A stretch of 64,000 bases of DNA from CAZIAK01 sp964537035 (GCA_964537035.1 CAZIAK010000013.1:1-64000), one strand, 5' to 3'. Counted from the first letter of the stretch, positions 45,601-55,007 are shown. The notes: generated by a model not told the origin, from the letters alone. Numbers and translations: made by a program.

Positions 45601-47581
45601 CGGGCACCGACGCCATGCCGTCGTTGAAACCGTTCACGCCTACCAACGACGTGAAGATGTTGCGTTGCATCACCAAGAGCTCGGCGCCGATGGGCAACAC
45701 GCCTCTGGGTTCGAGATGCACCACAGCGCCCGCGCTGTCATTCGTCGCGAGCTGGACATCCAAACCGAGGTTCATGGTGCCCACGGCGATGGCCCGGGGC
45801 TGGCCGGTGGAGATCAGCCCTTCCGATCCGAGCAGACCCAGGTCGAGATCGATGAGGTCGACTCGTCCCGTGCTCCGATCGAGCGCCAGCAGCTGCCGAG
45901 GCGCCGTGAACACAGCGTCGATGTAGTCTCCCGGAAGGTTCATCACCACGTCTTCGACCAGGCCGCTGAAGAGCCCGTCACTGGCGGCGAACTGACCGTC
46001 CCCGTCGAGGTCGATGGGCTCCAGGCGAATCAGCGACGGGAAGGCGCCAGCGTTCAGCACGGCCAGGGCGTAGAGATGGCCGGAGGGCGCCGCGAGCAGA
46101 TCGCGAATGTCGAGCAACGACGCCACGCCGCCGGGGGTCAGGGGGGCACTGTGGAAGAGCGGTCCTGGTCCGTCCGCGACGGACAATCCGAGCAGGAGCG
46201 GCGCTCCGGGGGCGCCCTGCCCAGGTGCTGGACGGGAACGCACGACGCTGGGTGCCAGCTCTCGAATGGTGCGGTCCTCCCCATCGAAGGCCAGCAAGCG
46301 CCCGTCGAGGAGGGTGGTCAGGCCAACCAGTTGGTCGTGGCCCGTATCGAGGGCGTCGACCTGACCCACCAACGCAGAGGCCGCTGGCAGGGCAAACGAG
46401 GGGTCTCCCAGCAGGTGGTCAATCACCGTCAACTGCTGATTGCCCGCAGCGGGGTCCAGCAAGGCGAACAGCAGCGACGGGTCTTTTCCTGGGGACAGAC
46501 TCGAAGGGACACCCGGAAGCAGCGCACCGTTCTTGGCCACCAGGCCGTCCGGTCCGTCGTGCAAGAAGATGTCAGCACCGTCCGCAGCCGGGACAGCCAA
46601 CGGCACCGGATCGAGCCCAACCAGCGCTTCGAAGGGCAGGTGCGAACCGAACGTGTCCTGGGCCACCTGCTGGGCCACGATCAAGCGGGTCGCCCGTGTC
46701 GACAGGAAGAACGTCGGATCGGAGAAGCCGTCTCCATCAAGATCGCTACCGATCAGGTTGGCCGTGGTGGGTGCCACCGGCTGATCATAGGTCAGCATGA
46801 TGTCCGACGGACCGGGCGGATAGCCTGGCAGGCCCATGTCCGTGATGGAGGCACCAAACGTCGCCGGCTGAAAACTGTCGTTGCCGTCCGCAGGCACGCT
46901 GGTCAGAAGCGCCGGCGGAGCTCCTGCTCCCACGCCCTTTGGATAGTAGGCGGCCTCGTTGGACGTCGTGCCGAACAGCACCTCACCGCCAGGGCCCTGG
47001 AGGTTGATGATCTTGGACCCCACCGCCGTGGAGACCATGGCGTGGTAGGTACTCGCTGGCAGCAGGCCGGGGATGGCGGCTGCCGGCGCGGAGAGGTTTA
47101 CCTGCAGCGGAGCGGTAGGCACGAAGGGTCTGAACTCGACCTCGTAGGTGCCAGCCGTCTCATCGACGATCAGGACGTAGTCGCCCTTGGCCAGAATCAT
47201 CGGGTTCACTGCAGAGGCGTTCGCGTCAGCCGTGACCTCTGCCGGCGTGGTGAAGACCGGCAGGTTGGTGGACAGGAAAGGCCCCGAGGGCACACCGTCG
47301 AAACGGAAGACTATGGTCAGGTCAAGCGACGCACCCACGGTGGGTGGTGTCGCGGCGCCATCCTCGACCGGCGGCGTGGTCGTCGTCCCGAGCAGGGCCG
47401 ATTTGAAGGCAAACCCAAGAAACTGCACCGCGTCGTCGGGCTCTGGCGCAGGCCCACCTCCCACAACGCCAGCACCACCACCGCCTCCACCGCCGCCACC
47501 GCCGCCACAGCCCACGAGCAGCAGGGCGAGCGCGAGACAGAAGGAACGACCGGGAACAACGGATAGCCACGACAGGCGCAT
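42635..47581 (-). CDS. Very large Gly-rich surface lipoprotein of unknown function
   Basis: A 1648-residue protein. The N-terminus has a hydrophobic signal and lipobox (LLVGC), followed at once by about 11 glycines as a flexible tether. Residues about 60-700 are beta-rich with Asp-Gly-Asp calcium-type loops (LDGDGFSDP, LDGDGQFAASDG). The middle (about 860-1190) is glycine-rich with motifs such as GGPGGPGGGRGG and KGGGGGGGGG alternating with short strands (GDIVVGRSGRINAIGGHG), suggesting a beta-helix or glycine-rich surface domain. The C-terminal 450 residues are again beta-rich. AGGAG seven bases before the ATG supports the start. No enzymatic motif was seen; a surface structural or adhesion role is inference. 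Confidence 0.75.
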   Translation of the reverse strand: MRLSWLSVVPGRSFCLALALLLVGCGGGGGGGGGGGAGVVGGGPAPEPDDAVQFLGFAFKSALLGTTTTPPVEDGAATPPTVGASLDLTIVFRFDGVPSGPFLSTNLPVFTTPAEVTADANASAVNPMILAKGDYVLIVDETAGTYEVEFRPFVPTAPLQVNLSAPAAAIPGLLPASTYHAMVSTAVGSKIINLQGPGGEVLFGTTSNEAAYYPKGVGAGAPPALLTSVPADGNDSFQPATFGASITDMGLPGYPPGPSDIMLTYDQPVAPTTANLIGSDLDGDGFSDPTFFLSTRATRLIVAQQVAQDTFGSHLPFEALVGLDPVPLAVPAADGADIFLHDGPDGLVAKNGALLPGVPSSLSPGKDPSLLFALLDPAAGNQQLTVIDHLLGDPSFALPAASALVGQVDALDTGHDQLVGLTTLLDGRLLAFDGEDRTIRELAPSVVRSRPAPGQGAPGAPLLLGLSVADGPGPLFHSAPLTPGGVASLLDIRDLLAAPSGHLYALAVLNAGAFPSLIRLEPIDLDGDGQFAASDGLFSGLVEDVVMNLPGDYIDAVFTAPRQLLALDRSTGRVDLIDLDLGLLGSEGLISTGQPRAIAVGTMNLGLDVQLATNDSAGAVVHLEPRGVLPIGAELLVMQRNIFTSLVGVNGFNDGMASVPAPPMGARELLRISTAEPTDDPGPFIDDVFLETFLTKAFESATPLSLSQPAVWAGTGVGGTPTGGLRASVGVDESVQLGDFMPVPVPAFNPTVAHSRHQTTKGSPETSYNLKGAFYDFVLLDTDQQVFPLPGGETPGVTQQVVVNGGHFTFRDFIIPEGVRVVAKGTRPLQITATGRIEIHGLLDVAGTNGLGDDTFNSGFLAVPGGPGGPGGGRGGDSHPTLFDPKGPGSIDQYVTPERGARGLGPVVQPSGAVTFQPVGGWGGLCTLGYDPAGGGFPKVSDSGNNEHHRPPGGGGGSFYFRGQTSHEGAGVYKVESSSSWFPFSRCLTNNKINDALYGNELNVAAGLLPNKPIQCVYMEGTVASHSAKQPGAPGGDLVFKDGDNSNDFIGAGGEVSVLIGGQGGGGGGSRIDSMRHTIWSTNALGAGLPVPPYYPALVLGVQVSPTLYDAKGGGGGGGGGSVLLRSFGDIVVGRSGRINAIGGHGGGGEVVKTSAFSGGGGGGSGGAVVLQSGAKILVESDQGHRSAGYADKDGSLGAAIEVSGGFGRDARTAAGGTGSLSAFTYEVTRSDGGQGGFGLVQLQEGGDDGVADIEQGAFLFARQRAIAKLGQWTGDNKFLQSEHNDFLAPNNLPVELRYIDMLHYRFYDPEPGSVGSPLADRYFILNGSYPPMIPSDGTASGPSSSNEYPAGSGQTWFDTTMMASADSSGVPVVLEPEPFKVMETYNGYNSSFFEQNNPPTDPDFPDTPGTTYKDQQIPFSIMLVEPDGTPFKTNINGQDVFEPTNLVDRLPVIPVDRVPPPFGASSRGVSVWLNFNGVTLRQRSGGVTPPFFEPIHGTSNVAALGAVPAGEEGRVRVGGAVPAAPVPARYVIDAGFDDPGLGPGPNAPPYNDIKVDSPEDELGLEDVLSDNAHVRLLFQGAYPIVAGSDVPDTTTTTAWVSDLTDLDGYPLVRFQVEFDLSAQPQLAPFGPDSARPQVDFVRLRARY

Positions 47582-47700
47582 CGTTGGGCTCCTGAGATGT
47601 CCTGTGAAACCAAGCCGGTTGGCGAGACGGCCGAAGTCAACGGCGGCCACCGTGGGCTGCCGACTGCCAGGCCGATGATCCGGCCCGAAACGCAAGCCAG

Positions 47701-47728
47701 CCCCGGGTGATCATCCGATCTCCCGGGG
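47701..47728 (-). terminator. Hairpin downstream of the 774-residue secreted protein gene
   Basis: CCCCGGG (47701-47707) and CCCGGGG (47722-47728) are perfect inverted copies with a 14-base loop. A second short hairpin (47797-47802 with 47812-47817) lies nearer the stop at 47827. Neither has a T tract. Confidence 0.35.
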
Positions 47729-47826
47729 CCGGTGTCGAGGGTCTGGCGTCCCGAACCGACCGATCACCGATGTATCGACGATCGGCCGGCTCGGGGCCTG
47801 ACAAGAGCCAGGTCAGGTTCCTTCGA

Positions 47827-50151
47827 TCAGGGGGTCGTGCTCTTCACGCCATTGGTGGCGCTGAAGTTCCCGAGAATCGCCGGACCCGTGATCCAGGCCT
47901 GCCAGTAGATGTCGAAACAGCTCGGGAGCCCGGCCGGCCAGGTCGCCGACACGACGAACTCGCCAGCGAAGGTCGGGATCGCCGGCAGGATGAAGTCCGG
48001 ACTCGGCACCAGGGTGCCGAACTTGAAGGGCGAGAAGATCCCGTTGAAGCCCGCGATCATGAAGAAGATCTCACCAGGCTGCATGTCGGTCAGGCTGACA
48101 GTGTAGTCGTCGCCAGCGGCACCTGAACCCGTGAAGCCCAGACGGGGCTCAACGAAGCCGGGGCCGGGGCCCGCCTTGGCGTTGTCCAGGTTCTCCCACT
48201 CAGCGACGCCAACGTAGAGCAGCACGTTGTAGTCCTCGTCTGAGCCAAGAGCAGCACAGTCGTCGAAGGAGCCGTCACCATCCGTGTCGTAGATGATCGA
48301 CGCAGAGATGACCACGCCACCCATGGCCCGGTTGTCGTTGGTATCCAGGGCAGAGTTGTTCATCGCGCCATGAGCGACGTCGCTCATGTTGCCCGACCAG
48401 CTCGCGCCCGACGACACCGAGTTGCTGTCGGCGATGCCCATGAACGTGATCAGGTAATCGAGATCACTGTTCTCTCCGTGGAAGATGTCGCCGGTCTTGA
48501 AGACCAGGTCGAGCTCGTAGGAGAAGGTGGCCGGATCATAGATGGCGCGGACCAAGCCCGTGGCATCGTCGCCCAGTGGCATGGGATCGTTGGTGTGCAA
48601 CGAAGCCAGGAAGTACACGTTGCCCACCGAGTCGAACATGGGAGCCGAGAAGGAGGGCCCAAGAGGCACGCCACCGGTGAGGGTGTTCAGCGGGATCAGG
48701 TTTCCGATGGGAGTCCCACCGGGACCGTCCAGGATCTCCTTGCCCGTGACGCCGTCGTTCCAGCCAGCCAGGGTCCAGGTCTGGGCGCCGGTGACAGCAT
48801 CGGTCTTGCACACGCCCACAGCGTTGACGGGCCAGTCAGAACCGCCATCGAGGGGGTGATCAAAGACAGCAGCAACGAGCAGGTCACCGTTCTGGTCGAC
48901 GCGCACCGAAGCCTGGGAGTTGCCACCTTGGAAGGCCGTCTGGCTGTGGTAGTGATCGAACTCAAGGGTGCCAGCCGGGCCCAGCGTGGTGAAGCCGTCG
49001 CTGTTGTCGGTGATGCTCGCAGGCAGCTGGCAGGTGGCCGTGCCGGTGACGCCACCGTTGGCGTCGAGACCCCACAAGGCGATGTGGTCCTTCATGCCTG
49101 AGACCGCGTCTTCGCCGATGGTGCTACCGATGCCGGCCGTGCTGTTCAGCGTGCCGCCGAAGTTGTCGGAGTTGTAGCCCTGCACACCGCGGGTGCCGCT
49201 GAGGACAGCCGAGATGAACGCGCCAGTGGCGTTGACACTACCCGCTTCACCGCGCACGAACTGCGTGAGGAAGTTGGTGCCCAGGTAGAAGTCAGCGTTG
49301 TTGGTGTTGAGCGCCGGGGGCAGGTTGTTCGGCGTGGTGTGCACATCGGCCGAGTTGATCACGTAGTGGCCCAAAGCGCCCAGATCCTTCTGACCTACCG
49401 CGTCATCGCTGATCACGTTGAGCACGGCGCCGTTACGGGCGGTGGTGGACACACTGAAGATGTTGTTGCCCGGGAGAACGGTCAGACCGCCGCCACCCGT
49501 GGCACCAAAACCGTCGGCGCGGAAGAAGATCGAGCCCTCTTCGTTCACCGAGCCAATGCCCAGCGCTGCGAGGTTGCTGGCCGCGTTGCCACCGTTGGTG
49601 GCAGCCATGACCTTGCTCACGTACAGACGACCAGGGTTGCCCGGATCGAAGTTGACCGTGGCACCGATCAGGCCGGTGTAGCTGGACAGGGCGTCGGTGG
49701 TGCCGAACTCGGCCATGACCACACCGAACTGGTTCATGTCACAGGGTGCGGAGACAGTGCCGGGGGCCGTGTGCACCGCAGGGTCGTTGTTCACACCAGA
49801 GCCGGCGGTCTTCCAGACCTGGTAGCTCTTCGACGAGGTGGTGCCGACCTTCTGCAGGCGGCTGATGCCTTGGGCCGACAGCAGGCTGGCGTTGAAAGCG
49901 GTGCTCGACTTGCTCGACTTGAGCAGGGGAGCGATGCCGTAGGTCACACCCCAGCGGGTCTCGAAGGGGTTCAGATCGACGACGAAGTCATCGGTCTGCT
50001 CCGATCCGTTGGTGGCAGTAGCGTCATCCCAGGGAGTGGTGGCGTCACCGCCGGAGCAGGTCGTCAGGGCGACGCTGTCCTGAGCAGTGGCCGCAGGGGC
50101 GAGGAGAGCACCCGCCGCGAGAAGCGCGATGGAACGAAGACTCGGTGACAT
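47827..50151 (-). CDS. Secreted protein with C-terminal shared module
   Basis: A 774-residue protein with signal peptide (SIALLAAGALLAPAATAQ). The body is rich in Asn, Thr, Gly and Asp with many beta strands (GIGSTIGEDAVSGMKDHIAL, FDHYHSQTAFQGG). No catalytic motif was recognised. The last about 115 residues resemble those of the exported EEP protein and the VCBS protein at the right end (start near GPGPGFVEP, end near SATNGVKSTTP). GAGG nine bases before the ATG supports the start at 50151. Possibly a surface or matrix component. Confidence 0.7.
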   Translation of the reverse strand: MSPSLRSIALLAAGALLAPAATAQDSVALTTCSGGDATTPWDDATATNGSEQTDDFVVDLNPFETRWGVTYGIAPLLKSSKSSTAFNASLLSAQGISRLQKVGTTSSKSYQVWKTAGSGVNNDPAVHTAPGTVSAPCDMNQFGVVMAEFGTTDALSSYTGLIGATVNFDPGNPGRLYVSKVMAATNGGNAASNLAALGIGSVNEEGSIFFRADGFGATGGGGLTVLPGNNIFSVSTTARNGAVLNVISDDAVGQKDLGALGHYVINSADVHTTPNNLPPALNTNNADFYLGTNFLTQFVRGEAGSVNATGAFISAVLSGTRGVQGYNSDNFGGTLNSTAGIGSTIGEDAVSGMKDHIALWGLDANGGVTGTATCQLPASITDNSDGFTTLGPAGTLEFDHYHSQTAFQGGNSQASVRVDQNGDLLVAAVFDHPLDGGSDWPVNAVGVCKTDAVTGAQTWTLAGWNDGVTGKEILDGPGGTPIGNLIPLNTLTGGVPLGPSFSAPMFDSVGNVYFLASLHTNDPMPLGDDATGLVRAIYDPATFSYELDLVFKTGDIFHGENSDLDYLITFMGIADSNSVSSGASWSGNMSDVAHGAMNNSALDTNDNRAMGGVVISASIIYDTDGDGSFDDCAALGSDEDYNVLLYVGVAEWENLDNAKAGPGPGFVEPRLGFTGSGAAGDDYTVSLTDMQPGEIFFMIAGFNGIFSPFKFGTLVPSPDFILPAIPTFAGEFVVSATWPAGLPSCFDIYWQAWITGPAILGNFSATNGVKSTTP

Positions 50152-50418
50152 GCTTGAAATCCTCAAGGGTGTGAGTGGGTCTTGTTGAGTGATCGGGTCA
50201 TGCCTGACGTCGTCGAAGCCGCGCCACGACAGGGTCAAGCGAGGGAGTTCTCCCGGAACGCTACGTTGCCCGGATGAACGAGCCATGAAGAGCCCGAATC
50301 CAGAAGATCGCAATGCCCGCGGGACAGCCAAATGTACCCGAAGAATGGCACTCGGTGGAGATTGGTCCCCCGCCTGTAGCAGCTCCCGCGACTCGGCCCG
50401 GCTGCCATCGGCCAATCC
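50152..50418. other. Intergenic region between the secreted protein gene and hrpB
   Basis: About 270 bases containing the leader of the 774-residue protein gene and the end of hrpB. No gene or strong promoter pair was recognised. Confidence 0.4.
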
Positions 50419-53070
50419 TCAGCCAGAGGGCCTTCGGCCTGGTCTGGCACGAGGGCTCGCCGTGAGCGGATCTTCAGGCCAGGAGTGCTTGGGGTAGCGC
50501 CGACGCAAGTCCTTGCGTACCAACGGGTAGGTGTTGGCCCAGAAGCTGGCCAGATCGTCCGTCACCTGCTGTTCACGCATATTCGGGCCCAGCAGGTGCA
50601 AGACCACGGGCACCCTCCCCCGGGCCAGCCGTGGCGTTTCTTTCAGCCCGAACATCTCCTGAATCCGCACTGCCAAGCGGGGTGCCTGGGCACGGTCATA
50701 CGTCAGGGCGATGCGGCTCCCGGAGGGCACAGCCACCCGCTCGGGCGCCTCACGGTCGAGAATGGCGAGCAAATGATGCCCCAGCAGACCCCGAACCAGA
50801 TCCAGCAGGGGAGCCTTGCGCAGCTCCGCGAAGGAACGGCGCCCGTGGCACAGACTGGGCAGCAGGTCGGCCAGGGCACGCTCATCCAGGGCTGGCCACT
50901 CGAACTCGGGCAGCCACTCGGCGACCCAGGCCACCCGATCCAAGAAGGTCTTCAGCTCTCGCCGTTCCAGATCGAGTGCCCCGTGAAGGTCAGCTCTGGC
51001 CGCCTCCTCCAGGGCCTGGGCCAGCCCCTGGGCGTCCTTGCCTGGCACCGAATGTTCCTCGAGGAGCAGGTCGTCGAACAGGACCCGGCGGCGCACTCCT
51101 ACCGACAGACGTTCCCGATCGAAGACCACGATCTCCTCCTCGGTCAGCCGCTCCTCTGGGAGCCAGTCCCGCTCGACCGCAGCCGCCAGGCGGACGAGGG
51201 CCTCACCGCTTTTTCTCGCCGAGCCCTCCAGGGACAGGCACAGAAACAGCGGTGCCTCTCGGACAATGCTCGAAGCATCGACGCGCACGCCCCGGCCCCC
51301 CACCATCACGGCCCGGTCTGAACCCGGCCCGCGGCGACGCGCCAGGCGATCAGGGAACGCAGCGAGCAAGGCCCGCCCCAGCATGTGGTCTGTACACTCG
51401 CTCTCGGACCCACGCCCTGACGTCTGGGAGCCCGAGCCCCTCCGTTCACCGAGCTGTTGCGGCGCCGTCTCGCTGCCAGCGGTGCCCATGGGGACGTCTT
51501 GGTCGCGGGCCTCGAGCAGGCGGGTCAACTCCTGGGCGACGCGCAGGATCTGCTGCGCTGCCCCGTGGTTCCAGCCCGGGCCCCCACCACCGGCCCCTGC
51601 GCCGCCAGGCCCGCCCCGTCGCCGCCCCCCTGAAGCCTGGGCCTCCAGCTGATTCAGGCGATCGGTCAGGTCAGAGTTGCCGCTCGTACCGGCTCGGCGC
51701 ACCCGGGGCGCCGGGTCTCTCTCGGATAACAACGCGCAGGCCAGGGCAGCACGTCGGGTCACGCCGTGGGCCACCCCCTCCAGGCCGAGCCGGGCCAACC
51801 GTGGAGGCAGGGGCAGTCGGGAGAGGGCCTGTCCCACAGGGGTCACCCGCTCACCGTCCCAGGCTCCCAGACGGCGCAGCAGCTGATCGGCCAGGGCCAA
51901 GGAGGCGGCGCTGGGAGGTTGCAGCCAGGGCAGGGCCCCGGGGTCAGCTTCACCCCAGGCGCGCAGCTGCAGCACCGGGCCAGCCAGGTCGAGGCGCTGA
52001 ATCTCGGGCGCCAGCACTTCGGCCAGCGAGCGCTGCTGCCCCTGGGTCCAGAGCCGGGCACAAAACCCTGGCGCGGTCCGCCCAGCCCGGCCAGCCCGCT
52101 GGTCCGCCGAGGCCTTGCTGATGGGCAACACCGCCAGACGATCGAGCCCCACCGCCGGATCGAACTCTGGGATGCGCGCCAGGCCCGTGTCGACCACCGC
52201 CGTCACACCCTCGATGGTCACGCTGGTCTCGGCCACGTTGGTGGCCAGGATGACCTTGCGCCGAGGCCCGGAGCGCAGCACCCGGTCCTGCTGGTCGCCG
52301 GGCAACTCGCCGTACAGGCGGCAGAGGTCCAGATCGTGCTGCCGAGCCAGGTCTCCCAGGGCCCGTTCGCTGGCGGCGATGGCCCCCCGCCCGGGCAAGA
52401 AGACGAGCACATCCCCCTCGCTGCGGCCGAGCACCGCCGCCACACCCCTGAGCACCTGCTCGCCCAGGGGGCCGCTGGGCGCCGAGGGCAGGTAGGCGAT
52501 CTCCACCGGATGACTGCGCCCCTCACAGCGCACCACCGGGCAGTCCAGGGCCGCAGCGATCCCCTCCGCGTCCAGGGTGGCTGACATGATCACCAGGGGC
52601 AGGTCGGGGCGCAGCTCATCACGCAGCCGACGCACCATGGCCAGGGCCAGGTCTCCGTCGAGATGCCGCTCGTGAAACTCGTCGAAGATCACCGCGCCCA
52701 CGCCAGAGAGAAACGGATCCCCCTGCAGGCGGCGGACGAACAGGCCCTCGGTGACCACCTCGATGCGCGTGGCCTGGCTCACCTTGCGGTCGAAGCGCAC
52801 CCGGTAACCCACCTCGTCACCGAGCCGCCCGCCCCGCTCAGCCGTCATGCGCCGAGCCGCCGCCCGGGCTGCCAGCCGACGGGGCTCGAGCATGACCACC
52901 GCGCCGTCCCCCGCGAGGCCAGCATCAAGCAGCGCGGGCGGCACCCGGGTGGTCTTGCCCGCGCCCGTGGGAGCCACCAGCACCACGCACCCCGCGCAGC
53001 TCAGCTGACTGACCAGATCAGCCAGCACCTCATCGATAGGCAGGGGGATCGGCTCAGGTCGGGGACACAT
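50419..53070 (-). CDS. hrpB: ATP-dependent RNA helicase HrpB
   Basis: An 883-residue DEAH-family helicase with VAPTGAGKTTRVPPALLDAG (Walker A, about 37), IFDEFHERHLDGDLAL (DEFH, about 132), VIMSATLDAEG, ATNVAETSVTIEGV and QRAGRAGRTAPG. The C-terminal domain ends with the HrpB-type VRKDLRRRYPKHSWPEDP. A Gly-rich insert (GPGGAGAGGGGPG, about 510-525) is not usual. The ATG at 53070 fits the normal length; an upstream in-frame extension is not family-like. Divergent from a lipoprotein gene. Confidence 0.93.
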   Translation of the reverse strand: MCPRPEPIPLPIDEVLADLVSQLSCAGCVVLVAPTGAGKTTRVPPALLDAGLAGDGAVVMLEPRRLAARAAARRMTAERGGRLGDEVGYRVRFDRKVSQATRIEVVTEGLFVRRLQGDPFLSGVGAVIFDEFHERHLDGDLALAMVRRLRDELRPDLPLVIMSATLDAEGIAAALDCPVVRCEGRSHPVEIAYLPSAPSGPLGEQVLRGVAAVLGRSEGDVLVFLPGRGAIAASERALGDLARQHDLDLCRLYGELPGDQQDRVLRSGPRRKVILATNVAETSVTIEGVTAVVDTGLARIPEFDPAVGLDRLAVLPISKASADQRAGRAGRTAPGFCARLWTQGQQRSLAEVLAPEIQRLDLAGPVLQLRAWGEADPGALPWLQPPSAASLALADQLLRRLGAWDGERVTPVGQALSRLPLPPRLARLGLEGVAHGVTRRAALACALLSERDPAPRVRRAGTSGNSDLTDRLNQLEAQASGGRRRGGPGGAGAGGGGPGWNHGAAQQILRVAQELTRLLEARDQDVPMGTAGSETAPQQLGERRGSGSQTSGRGSESECTDHMLGRALLAAFPDRLARRRGPGSDRAVMVGGRGVRVDASSIVREAPLFLCLSLEGSARKSGEALVRLAAAVERDWLPEERLTEEEIVVFDRERLSVGVRRRVLFDDLLLEEHSVPGKDAQGLAQALEEAARADLHGALDLERRELKTFLDRVAWVAEWLPEFEWPALDERALADLLPSLCHGRRSFAELRKAPLLDLVRGLLGHHLLAILDREAPERVAVPSGSRIALTYDRAQAPRLAVRIQEMFGLKETPRLARGRVPVVLHLLGPNMREQQVTDDLASFWANTYPLVRKDLRRRYPKHSWPEDPLTASPRARPGRRPSG

Positions 53071-53271
53071 GGCCCCGATCGTGCGCAATGCGTCGGCAAG
53101 ACACGAGCCCCGCGGCCAGGGATCGCGCAGCCCCGGCACGGCGCCTTGATCGTGCGCCTTGTCCGCCCTGCCCCACCGAGGGATAACCAGTGGCTGGCGA
53201 AGCGCCACGGGCCAGGGGCAACCCTGCCCCGAAGGCACGAGCCTGTCACCAACGCCCCCGGAAGCCTGCCC

Positions 53272-53904
53272 ATGCGCTGTTCCCTCGCCCTCGTGCTCTG
53301 CCTGGGGCTGACAGGTTGCGGCCTGGCCCAACCCCTGGCTCGAGGACGGGATGCCGCCCAGATCCTGCACGTGGGTGTCTCAGGCAGCTATCAACCTGGC
53401 GTCTACGCCTGGGCTCTGGCCCCCCTGCTCGGGACCAGCCTGGGCTACCAACCCCACGGAGCCGCCGTGGGCAGCGACTACGGCTACAGCCACGGTTGGC
53501 ACCAGGCTGGCTACGGCATTGTCGTGGGCGGTGAAATGGTGCGAGCCGAGTGGGGCTTCTCGGTCGAGGGCTTCGTCGACCGTCCCCTCTGGGACGCCTA
53601 CGCCACCCAGACCCAGCTGCTGCTGATGAATCTCACCGTGACCGACCAGCGCATCGGGCGGGACACCCAGTCGCTGGCCCTGCGCCGGGTCGAGGTGGGA
53701 CTGCACCTGCTCTTCGTCGGGGCTTCCCTGGGCATCGATCTCTTCGCCGTGGGCGACTTCGCTGCGGGATTGTTCGGCTTCGACCCCAGCGATGACGACA
53801 GCAGAGCGCTGCTGCGCGCACCGTTCGTTCAAGCCGAGGCCGAGAACGCCGACGGCGAGGCCGCAGCTGCGACGACAAGCGCCACGGATCAGCCAGCACC
53901 CTGA
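53272..53904 (+). CDS. Predicted lipoprotein
   Basis: A 210-residue protein with lipobox at CLGLTGCG (Cys at about 15). The mature part has Gly/Ala-rich hydrophobic stretches (YQPGVYAWALAPLLGTSLGY, LHLLFVGASLGIDLFAVGDF) and an acidic, Ala-rich tail. No family recognised. The in-frame open stretch upstream overlaps hrpB and is not likely coding. Two bases downstream the acetyltransferase frame begins. Confidence 0.6.
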   Translation: MRCSLALVLCLGLTGCGLAQPLARGRDAAQILHVGVSGSYQPGVYAWALAPLLGTSLGYQPHGAAVGSDYGYSHGWHQAGYGIVVGGEMVRAEWGFSVEGFVDRPLWDAYATQTQLLLMNLTVTDQRIGRDTQSLALRRVEVGLHLLFVGASLGIDLFAVGDFAAGLFGFDPSDDDSRALLRAPFVQAEAENADGEAAAATTSATDQPAP

Positions 53905-53915
53905 CCTTGCCGCCC

Positions 53916-54527
53916 ATGCCCTCCACCACCGATTTTCCACCGGAACCGCTTGTGCTCACCGGCCGTCACGTGGTGCTGCAACCGCTGAGCCTCGCTCACC
54001 TCGACGAACTCCTCGAGGCGGGAGCCGACCCGGACGTCTGGCGCTGGTTGCCCCACGCGTACTTTCTTGACAGAGACCTGGCCCGGCAGTGGATCGAAGA
54101 CGCCGTCGCCGAACAGACCGCGAAGAGGGCCCTGCCCTTCGCCATCATCGATGCCGCTTCGGGGCGAGCCGCGGGCTCCACTCGCATGTTCGATTTTCGT
54201 CCGGACCACAAAGGCCTGGAGATCGGCTGGACGTGGCTCGGCGCGCCCTACCAGCGCACGGCCATCAACACCGAGTGCAAACGCCTGCTGTTGGGCTTCG
54301 CCTTCGAACAGCTGGACGCGCTGCGGGTGCAGCTCAAGACCGACAGCCGCAACACCCGCTCTCGTGCAGCCATCGAGCGCATGGGCGCCAGCTTCGAAGG
54401 TGTGCTGCGCAATCACATGCTCTTGCCCAACGGCGATCTGCGACACTCGGCGTTCTTCAGCGTCCTGGCCGACGAGTGGCCCACGACCAGACAGCGCCTC
54501 GACAGCTTCCTGGAGCAGGCCCCATGA
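53916..54527 (+). CDS. GNAT-family N-acetyltransferase (RimJ/RimL type)
   Basis: A 203-residue acetyltransferase. The family pattern includes the N-terminal LVLTGRHVVLQPLSLAHLDE, AAGSTRMFDFRPDHKGLEIG, GAPYQRTAINTECKRLLLGF and LKTDSRNTRSRAAIERMGAS, ending in a GVLRNHMLLPNGDLR segment. It would acetylate an amino group of a protein N-terminus or small molecule. ATG 53916 is preferred to TTG 53907. Its stop overlaps the next lipoprotein start (ATGA). Confidence 0.88.
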   Translation: MPSTTDFPPEPLVLTGRHVVLQPLSLAHLDELLEAGADPDVWRWLPHAYFLDRDLARQWIEDAVAEQTAKRALPFAIIDAASGRAAGSTRMFDFRPDHKGLEIGWTWLGAPYQRTAINTECKRLLLGFAFEQLDALRVQLKTDSRNTRSRAAIERMGASFEGVLRNHMLLPNGDLRHSAFFSVLADEWPTTRQRLDSFLEQAP

Positions 54528-54982
54528 AGCCCCTGTTCGCCCTGCTCGTCACCCTCTCGCTGGCCGTCTCGTGCCAGCTGCCCTTCGATCAGCCCTCGTC
54601 ACCTGAGCCCTACATCACCCGGGCTCAGGCCGAACTGGACGGGCGAGGGTTCACGTTCTTTCACGTGGCCTCTTTCGGCTTGCTGAGAGACAGGCAGTAC
54701 CTGCAGAACGTGCGCCACGGAGCGCGAGTCGATGACCTCCCCGCCCAGCTGGCCGAGCTGCTGGCTGCGGGGGCTGAACAGGACACGCTGGTGGCCATGG
54801 GTGGTGCCTGCAGTGAGAAGAGCAGGCTCATTCTCGAGCAGGCCCTGGAGCTGCTGACCACTCGGTCGCTGCCCAAGCTGGAGCTGCTGTTCTTGGGCGA
54901 TGCCCGGCATGGCAGGGCGGTGGCGCCGAAGCTCCACGCCCTGAGCGCTCGCTACAAGTCCGTTGAGATCACCATCGACTGA
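54524..54982 (+). CDS. Small predicted lipoprotein coupled to the acetyltransferase gene
   Basis: A 152-residue protein: signal peptide and lipobox (SLAVSC, Cys at about 17), followed by a soluble helical domain (AQLAELLAAGAEQDTL, LILEQALELLTTRSLPKLEL). The segment LLFLGDARHGRAVAPKLHAL recalls a Rossmann-like strand-helix but no family was identified. GGAG nine bases before the ATG supports the start, which overlaps the acetyltransferase stop by four bases. Confidence 0.65.
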   Translation: MKPLFALLVTLSLAVSCQLPFDQPSSPEPYITRAQAELDGRGFTFFHVASFGLLRDRQYLQNVRHGARVDDLPAQLAELLAAGAEQDTLVAMGGACSEKSRLILEQALELLTTRSLPKLELLFLGDARHGRAVAPKLHALSARYKSVEITID

Positions 54983-55007
54983 GCGCCCGTGGGCGAGGCG
55001 CTGTGGC

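Noticed and set aside
42503..47566. A 1687-codon open frame on the plus strand opposite the large lipoprotein gene
   Set aside because: The translation is low-complexity (rich in Arg, Gly, His, Gln, Val) and the minus-strand frame has a signal peptide, a lipobox and a good ribosome site. High GC keeps the antisense frame open by chance.
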